From positions 1 to 10,774 of the forward strand of contig CAYMPR010000034.1 in the NCBI GenBank assembly GCA_964392385.1: a stretch of DNA of 10,774 bases, in the 5' to 3' direction. Positions 6,185 to 10,774 of the stretch are shown here, one piece after another. Position numbers and translations under genes: made by a program. How positions within the stretch are numbered: position 1 is the stretch's first letter; every line of letters starts with the position of its first letter. A model generated the notes under the pieces. The model did not search any database, was not told the DNA's origin, and saw only the letters and a list, made by a program, of their open reading frames with translations. Source of the stretch: MWEH01 sp964392385 (lineage in GTDB: Bacteria; Bacillota; Clostridia; Christensenellales; DTU072).

Positions 6185-8683
6185 ATGGATAAGAAAACCA
6201 ATGAAAATGTAAAAAATATTAAAGAGATGCTTGAAAAGACTAAGGTCGTTGAGATTAAGGTTAGAGATGAGATGAAGAAATCATTCATTTCTTATGCAAT
6301 GGCCGTTAACGTTACTAGAGCAATTCCCGATGTGCGCGATGGATTAAAGCCTGTTCATAGAAGAATACTTTATGCTATGAATGATCTTGCCAATACTTAT
6401 AATAATCCTCATAAGAAGTGCGCACGTATTGTCGGTGAGGTTTTAGGTAAATACCATCCTCATGGAGATATTTCTGTTTACGATGCGCTTGTAAGACTAG
6501 CACAAGATTTCTCTATCAATGAGCCACTAGTTGATGGGCATGGAAACTTTGGTTCGATTGATGGCGATCCGCCAGCTGCACAAAGGTACACCGAGGCAAG
6601 ACTAACGAAGATTGCAGGAGAACTTCTAAAGGATCTTGATAAAGAAACCGTAGACTTTTATCCAAACTTTGATGATACATTAATGCAGCCCACGGTACTT
6701 CCTGCAAGATTTCCTAACCTTTTAGTTAATGGCGCTGAAGGAATAGCTGTTGGTATGGCAACAAACATCCCACCTCATAATTTAGGCGAAGTTATAGACG
6801 GAACAATTGCAGTTATAGATAATCCCGATATTGATGCAGCAGAGCTCGTTGAATATATTCCAGCACCCGATTATCCTACTGGTGGATTGATACTAGGAAG
6901 AGCCGCCGCTCAGCAAGCATATAAAACTGGACGTGGCGGAGTAGTACTTAGAGCAAGATGCGAAATAGAAGAAGGGGATACCAGAAATTATATTACGGTA
7001 ACCCAATTACCCTATCAAGTAAACAAATCTACATTAATAAAAAATATAGCTGACCAAGTTAAAGACAAGAAAATCCAAGGCATTTCCAACATACTCGATC
7101 ATAGTGATAGAGATGGTATGCGTATTGTTATTGAGCTTAAAAGAGATGCTTCTCCTAAAGTTGTGCTTAACACCTTATACAAACAAACACAGCTTCAAAT
7201 CAAAGATAATATGATTTTACTTGCTCTTGATAAGGGAACACCAAGAGTGATGAATCTGCTTGAAATCTTAAAAGCATACATTGACCATCAAATAGAGGTA
7301 GTTCAAAGAAGAACGCGCTATTTACTCTCAAAAGCAGAAGAAAGACAAGAAGTGGTCAAGGGTTTAGTTATTGCTCAAGCAAATATTGATGAAGTAATTG
7401 CAATTATTAAAAAGTCAAAAGAAACACAAGAAGCTAAGATTAATCTTATGAATAGGTTCTTGTTAACAGAAAGACAAGCAAATGCTATTTTGGATATGAA
7501 GCTTGCAAGGTTAACTTCTTTAGAGGTTGATAAGCTAAACTTAGAGTTAGAAGAGATTACAAAAGCTGTTGAAGACTATAAAGATATTCTAAGTAAGCCC
7601 GAGAGAGTTATGTCAATTATTCGCGAAGAACTAATTGAGATTAAACGAGTATATGCAAGACCTAGAAAGTCAGAAATTAGTTTCGACCCAGCAGAAATCG
7701 ACTATGAAGATTTAATCGTAAGAGAAGATGTTGCCATAACTATGACCTATCAAGGTTACATCAAGAGACTTCCTCTAACTGAATACAGAGCACAAGGAAG
7801 GGGTGGAGTTGGCGTAACAGCTCATAAAGCAAAGGAAGAAGATTTCATAACTACTGTCACTATTTGCTCAACCCATGATGACATATTATTCTTTACAAAT
7901 AAAGGCAAAGTGTATCGTCTTAAGGGGTATGAAATTCCTGAAGCTCCTAAAAACTCTAAAGGCAAAGCGAGCATTAATTTACTCCCATTGTTTGAGGGAG
8001 AGAAGGTAACAGCCATTCTTCCAGTACCACAAAATAAGGAAGATTATTCACATCTTATAATGGCAACCCAAAATGGTATTATCAAAAAGACATCGGTTGA
8101 GGAATTTGTAAGAATTAATGCAAATGGGAAAATCGCAATAACCTTACAAGAAGACGATGAACTAATCGCAGTTGATGCAACAAGTGGAAAAGATGAGATT
8201 ATGATAGCCTCATCTGCAGGAAAGTGCATTAGATTTAACGAAGAAAATATCCGTTCAGTTGGTAGAACCGCTATGGGCGTTAAGAGTATGAAAATCGAAA
8301 AATGCGATAAGATTGTTGACATGGCTATATTAAAAGAGGGATTTGAATTAATTACAGTTAGCGAAAAAGGGTATGGTAAACGCTCAGATCCTGAAGACTA
8401 TAGACTACAAGGAAGAGCCGGTAAAGGAATTAAAGCCGGAAACTTTAATGAACAAACTGGTAAACTTATCGCTCTAAAGCAAGTTAGTGAAGAAAACGAC
8501 ATTATTATTATTTCCGATGCAGGAATTATGATAAGAATTCGTGCGGCAGAAATTAGCAAAATCGGAAGAAGTACAAAGGGTGTTAGGCTTATGCGTTTAA
8601 GAGATGAAGGGAAAGTAGCAGCAGTTGCTCTAACTCCACATGACGAAAGTGCCGAGTTTAGTGAAGTAATAGAAGAAGAATAG
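6185..8683 (+). CDS. gyrA: DNA gyrase subunit A
   Basis: The breakage-reunion subunit of gyrase, 832 residues. The winged-helix domain carries the catalytic Tyr135 in QRYTEAR (133-139) with Arg134 beside it; the quinolone-determining helix is HPHGDISVYD (91-100). The tower and coiled-coil region ends near 495, with the LLTERQANAILDMKLARLT gate segment at 426-444. The C-terminal beta-pinwheel runs from about 510 to 815 and ends in a short acidic tail. Oddities: Ile96 stands where E. coli has Ser83; Gln133 stands where E. coli has Met120; and the GyrA-box at 537-543 is QGRGGVG rather than Q-R-R-G-G-K/R-G. A second, more basic box-like QGRAGKG is at 742-748. GyrA rather than ParC is favoured by the operon with gyrB and the box-like motif, but the weak box leaves a little doubt. 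The start is one base after the gyrB stop; the AAAGGAG at 6165-6171 is 13 bases away, so translation probably depends on coupling to gyrB. Confidence 0.94.
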   Translation: MDKKTNENVKNIKEMLEKTKVVEIKVRDEMKKSFISYAMAVNVTRAIPDVRDGLKPVHRRILYAMNDLANTYNNPHKKCARIVGEVLGKYHPHGDISVYDALVRLAQDFSINEPLVDGHGNFGSIDGDPPAAQRYTEARLTKIAGELLKDLDKETVDFYPNFDDTLMQPTVLPARFPNLLVNGAEGIAVGMATNIPPHNLGEVIDGTIAVIDNPDIDAAELVEYIPAPDYPTGGLILGRAAAQQAYKTGRGGVVLRARCEIEEGDTRNYITVTQLPYQVNKSTLIKNIADQVKDKKIQGISNILDHSDRDGMRIVIELKRDASPKVVLNTLYKQTQLQIKDNMILLALDKGTPRVMNLLEILKAYIDHQIEVVQRRTRYLLSKAEERQEVVKGLVIAQANIDEVIAIIKKSKETQEAKINLMNRFLLTERQANAILDMKLARLTSLEVDKLNLELEEITKAVEDYKDILSKPERVMSIIREELIEIKRVYARPRKSEISFDPAEIDYEDLIVREDVAITMTYQGYIKRLPLTEYRAQGRGGVGVTAHKAKEEDFITTVTICSTHDDILFFTNKGKVYRLKGYEIPEAPKNSKGKASINLLPLFEGEKVTAILPVPQNKEDYSHLIMATQNGIIKKTSVEEFVRINANGKIAITLQEDDELIAVDATSGKDEIMIASSAGKCIRFNEENIRSVGRTAMGVKSMKIEKCDKIVDMAILKEGFELITVSEKGYGKRSDPEDYRLQGRAGKGIKAGNFNEQTGKLIALKQVSEENDIIIISDAGIMIRIRAAEISKIGRSTKGVRLMRLRDEGKVAAVALTPHDESAEFSEVIEEE

Positions 8684-8711
8684 CAAGAAATTTAAAAACT
8701 ATATAAAATTT

Positions 8712-8746
8712 AACCTCTCGAGTAAAAAATGCTTGGGAGGTTTTTT
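8712..8746 (+). terminator. Intrinsic terminator after gyrA, in the convergent gap with nnr
   Basis: Arms 8712-8722 and 8732-8742 form an 11-pair stem with two G-U pairs around a nine-base A-rich loop. TTTT follows directly at 8743-8746, after the two T's of the stem. Read from the minus strand the same hairpin is followed by a looser T-rich stretch, so it may also stop nnr transcription, less efficiently. Confidence 0.85.
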
Positions 8747-8805
8747 AAAGCCTTTTATATTGAAGTGAAATTTTTAAGCCAAATAGTTGTAGTAACTATG
8801 ATATT

Positions 8806-10317
8806 TCAGGTACTTGTCTTGCCTGCGTTATTTACTAGTATACTGATTGCCTCTTTAATATTTGCTACGGTGTCGCTTGCAAGCATAGATATAGAGGACG
8901 ATTTAATCTCGGCAATTTCCCCAGCGTAACCAGTTATAAACGCCGATACGGCGGTTGCTAAAAGTAAATTATCTTCGTTATAGCTACATATTGCTGCAAT
9001 AACTCCAGATAGTACGTCACCACTACCAGCCTTTGCCATCCCAGCGCATCCTGTGCTACTTAGATAAACAGTACTCCCATCAGTAATTATGGTAGTTGGC
9101 CCTTTAAGTAGGATTATTGAGTTGGTTTTTAGAGCAAGTTCCTTAGTTATGTTAATAGGGCTTTGTAATATTTCTTCTACTGAATATCCAGATAATCTAG
9201 ACATCTCTTTGGTATGTGGCGTTAAAATAACCTTTGCTTTTGTTGTTCTTAGAATATCAAGGCCAATCTTTGATAGTGAATTGAGGCCATCTGCATCGAT
9301 TAGTAAAGTTTTACTATATGAAGATAATATATATGACAGCATCTTATCAACTTCAGCTGATGAGCCTATTCCCATGCCAAATGCCAAAACCCTTATGTTA
9401 GTTAAAAGTTCATCAATTTGCTCTTTATTAAATTTAATATGTCCTTCTATATCATCAAGAGGGAAAAGAGTACTTTCAAGAAGTAGCGGTGAAACAGCAT
9501 TAGTTAGTGAGGAAGGGACTGCTAATTTAACAACTCCTGCACCAGATACCATAGAGGATGCAGCTATATTTGCAAGCTTAGTAGCTCCACTATATTTAAT
9601 AGAGCCACCCAGTATAGCAATATATCCATAAGTTGATTTATTAGAAAAATTTTTTCGTGGTTTAAGGATATCAAGGGTATCTTTTGGCTCAATTAAGTAA
9701 TATGGGGAATCAATGGGCTCAAAGCCAATACCAAAATTTACTTGTTTTTTCATTACATCTTTTGCCATATTTAAAAAATGCCCAGGTTTAAAATATCCAA
9801 TAGAAACAGTTAAATTTGAGTTTACAATTGTATCTCCTAGACCATTATCACCATTAAGACCACTATTAATATCTGCAGAAACGATAAATTTTCCGCTATG
9901 ATTAATTTTTTCGATAACCTTTTTGGTAATTTCATCAACTTTCCCCTTAAAGCCAGTGCCAAAGATACAATCCACAATAGTTAAATAATCCTCAAAATTG
10001 GTGTCTTCATCTATAAATTCATAAGGAACACCCATATCTCTACAAATAGAGAAATAATATTTGCCATCATCCGAGAATTTGTTTGATAATAAAAATATGC
10101 GGCAAGGAATACTGTTTTTATGTAAAATACTAGCAAGTACAAACCCATCTCCAGCATTGTTTCCTGTTCCGCAAACTATTGCAACGGGAGAATCCCACTT
10201 GTTTGCACTATATATTGAAGCTCCAGCAAGGCGCATAAGTTCTCTTGAAGAAACGCCATTACTAATTGCGCTATTTTCACTTTTTTTAATATTTTCAATA
10301 GACAGTACTTTAATCAA
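8806..10317 (-). CDS. nnr: Bifunctional NAD(P)H-hydrate epimerase / ADP-dependent NAD(P)H-hydrate dehydratase
   Basis: A cytosolic metabolite-repair enzyme: the N-terminal YjeF domain epimerises R- and S-NAD(P)HX, and the C-terminal kinase-like domain dehydrates S-NAD(P)HX back to NAD(P)H using ADP. The epimerase half (about 1-215) has CGTGNNAGDGFV at 49-60, VDCIFGTG at 115-122 (Asp116) and DINSGLNGD at 149-157. The dehydratase half (about 225-495) has ILGGSIKYSGA at 235-245, GMGIGS at 314-319, DADGLN at 341-346, LTPHTKEM at 365-372, LLKGPTTII at 403-411 and the catalytic-loop GMAKAGSGDVLSG at 426-438 (Asp434). The 503-residue length is normal for the fused form. The start is TTG at 10317: a GAGG box (10325-10328, minus strand) lies seven bases upstream, and the protein begins with the usual family segment; the next Met is residue 28, inside the domain. 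It converges with gyrA and diverges from the hydrolase gene. Confidence 0.95.
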   Translation of the reverse strand: MIKVLSIENIKKSENSAISNGVSSRELMRLAGASIYSANKWDSPVAIVCGTGNNAGDGFVLASILHKNSIPCRIFLLSNKFSDDGKYYFSICRDMGVPYEFIDEDTNFEDYLTIVDCIFGTGFKGKVDEITKKVIEKINHSGKFIVSADINSGLNGDNGLGDTIVNSNLTVSIGYFKPGHFLNMAKDVMKKQVNFGIGFEPIDSPYYLIEPKDTLDILKPRKNFSNKSTYGYIAILGGSIKYSGATKLANIAASSMVSGAGVVKLAVPSSLTNAVSPLLLESTLFPLDDIEGHIKFNKEQIDELLTNIRVLAFGMGIGSSAEVDKMLSYILSSYSKTLLIDADGLNSLSKIGLDILRTTKAKVILTPHTKEMSRLSGYSVEEILQSPINITKELALKTNSIILLKGPTTIITDGSTVYLSSTGCAGMAKAGSGDVLSGVIAAICSYNEDNLLLATAVSAFITGYAGEIAEIKSSSISMLASDTVANIKEAISILVNNAGKTST

Positions 10318-10324
10318 AATAATT

Positions 10325-10328
10325 CCTC
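10325..10328 (-). promoter_or_regulatory. nnr ribosome binding site supporting a TTG start
   Basis: On the minus strand GAGG is followed by seven bases and then TTG. No ATG or GTG lies in a comparable position, so this site supports the TTG initiation codon of nnr. Confidence 0.7.
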
Positions 10329-10339
10329 GAAATAATACT

Positions 10340-10378
10340 TACTAAATATTATATCACCATTGAAGAAAACATTTAGTA
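10340..10378. repeat. Inverted repeat around the nnr -10 (TACTAAAT / ATTTAGTA)
   Basis: TACTAAAT at 10340-10347 and its exact complement ATTTAGTA at 10371-10378 are 23 bases apart, with arm centres 31 bases apart, close to three helical turns. The left arm touches the downstream edge of the -10 and the right arm covers the usual -35 position. It might be a paired operator; chance is possible in such AT-rich DNA. Confidence 0.35.
10348..10356 (-). promoter_or_regulatory. nnr promoter, extended -10
   Basis: The minus strand reads TGATATAAT, a full extended -10, about 30 bases before the TTG start codon. No good -35 hexamer is seen at 16-18 bases (two of six matches at best). It is flanked by the arms of an inverted repeat. 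Confidence 0.6.
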
Positions 10379-10436
10379 GAAATATACTTTTTAGATTAAA
10401 CGATTGAGAGAGTAAAACAAATTAGCCATTTTATTG

Positions 10437-10457
10437 TATTATATATTTGATATAATA
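10437..10457 (+). promoter_or_regulatory. Promoter of the metallo-hydrolase gene, extended -10 inside a dyad
   Basis: TGATATAAT at 10448-10456 is an extended -10 about 29 bases before the ATG. TATTATA at 10437-10443 and TATAATA at 10451-10457 form a 7-7-7 dyad around it, so a TATAAT also faces the minus strand. No good -35 is visible. Confidence 0.55.
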
Positions 10458-10484
10458 AAAATATTAAAGGATAGGGAGGAAGAT

Positions 10485-10774
10485 ATGCAGATAATTAATT
10501 TAGGAGTGACATTATTTAATAACTATCTATTAAAGTTTGATAATGGATGTATCTTAATTGATGCAGGGTATACCACAACTTATCAGCAATTTTTAGAAAA
10601 ACTCAGTAAAAATAACATATCGCTTGAAGAAATTAAGTATGTAGTAATTACACACGTGCATAATGATCATATTGGATATTTAAAAGATTTACTTGAAAAC
10701 ACCATGGTTGTACCAATAGTGCATTCTCTCGCCGAAGGGAGATTAATGGAGGGCAGAAATAGACTTGGCGATAA
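10485..10774 (+). CDS. Metallo-beta-lactamase-fold hydrolase, partial (cut by window end)
   Basis: Only the first 96 residues are present. They begin with the two-strand start of the MBL fold, LIDAGY at 24-29, and contain the metal-binding motif HVHNDH at 57-62 (His57, His59, Asp61, His62; family pattern H-x-H-x-D-H), which holds two zinc or iron/manganese ions. No signal peptide is seen, so the protein is probably cytosolic. The superfamily includes glyoxalase II, lactonases, RNases and many uncharacterised hydrolases. The visible part does not allow a choice, and a true beta-lactamase is unlikely without an export signal. A strong GGAGG at 10475-10479 is five bases before the ATG. It is transcribed divergently from nnr across a 167-base region. 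Confidence 0.85.
   Translation, partial: MQIINLGVTLFNNYLLKFDNGCILIDAGYTTTYQQFLEKLSKNNISLEEIKYVVITHVHNDHIGYLKDLLENTMVVPIVHSLAEGRLMEGRNRLGD

Noticed and set aside
4174..8683. Calling the pair topoisomerase IV (parE-parC) instead of gyrase.
   Set aside because: The B subunit has gyrase-type sequence throughout, and the A subunit has box-like motifs and a full pinwheel. The weak GyrA-box is noted as a finding but does not outweigh this.
8729..8929. A short plus-strand frame after gyrA that might look like a small membrane protein.
   Set aside because: It begins inside the terminator hairpin and then runs antisense through the 3' end of nnr; no ribosome binding site.
9089..9631. A 180-codon open frame on the plus strand inside nnr.
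   Set aside because: It lies wholly antisense to a well-conserved gene, has no convincing ribosome site, and its translation resembles no protein family; an antisense shadow.
42..10774. A new defence, mobile or multi-gene system in this window.
   Set aside because: All genes are recognisable housekeeping or metabolic types, there are no terminal repeats, integrases, arrays or abrupt base-composition shifts, and only one gene has an unknown substrate.

Overview
The window reads as chromosomal DNA of a low-GC, anaerobic Gram-positive bacterium, most likely class Clostridia. The reasons are strong AGGAGG-type ribosome binding sites, AT-rich spacers, extended -10 promoters, the electron-bifurcating pair NfnA-NfnB that is typical of strict anaerobes, and clostridia-like gyrase proteins. 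No genus can be assigned from sequence alone. There are no RNA genes, insertion sequences, CRISPR arrays or phage genes.

Layout from left to right. (1) Bases 42-2319 hold nfnA and nfnB, the two subunits of NADH-dependent ferredoxin:NADP+ oxidoreductase. (2) Bases 2482-3873 hold a stand-alone condensation-fold acyltransferase ('alcohol acetyltransferase' type) of unknown substrate, closed by a clear intrinsic terminator. (3) A 300-base spacer (3874-4173) holds a perfectly alternating purine-pyrimidine tract, a 16-bp perfect palindrome and a good sigma-A promoter. (4) Bases 4174-8683 hold gyrB and gyrA, one base apart, followed by a terminator hairpin. (5) The converging gene on the minus strand, 10317-8806, is a bifunctional NAD(P)HX epimerase/dehydratase (nnr). 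(6) A divergent promoter region leads into a metallo-beta-lactamase-fold hydrolase that starts at 10485 and is cut by the window end.

Two genes or gene groups concern nicotinamide cofactors: nfnAB interconverts the NADH, NADPH and ferredoxin pools, and nnr repairs hydrated NAD(P)H. They lie on opposite sides of the gyrase operon and opposite strands, so joint regulation is not implied.

I do not see an undescribed multi-gene system. The points most worth checking are in the gyrase locus: GyrA has Ile where quinolone-sensitive enzymes usually have Ser/Thr, Gln at the usual Met two residues before the catalytic Tyr, and a GyrA-box that has lost two of its basic residues. Upstream of gyrB lies a possible supercoiling-sensitive control region (potential Z-DNA tract plus palindrome).
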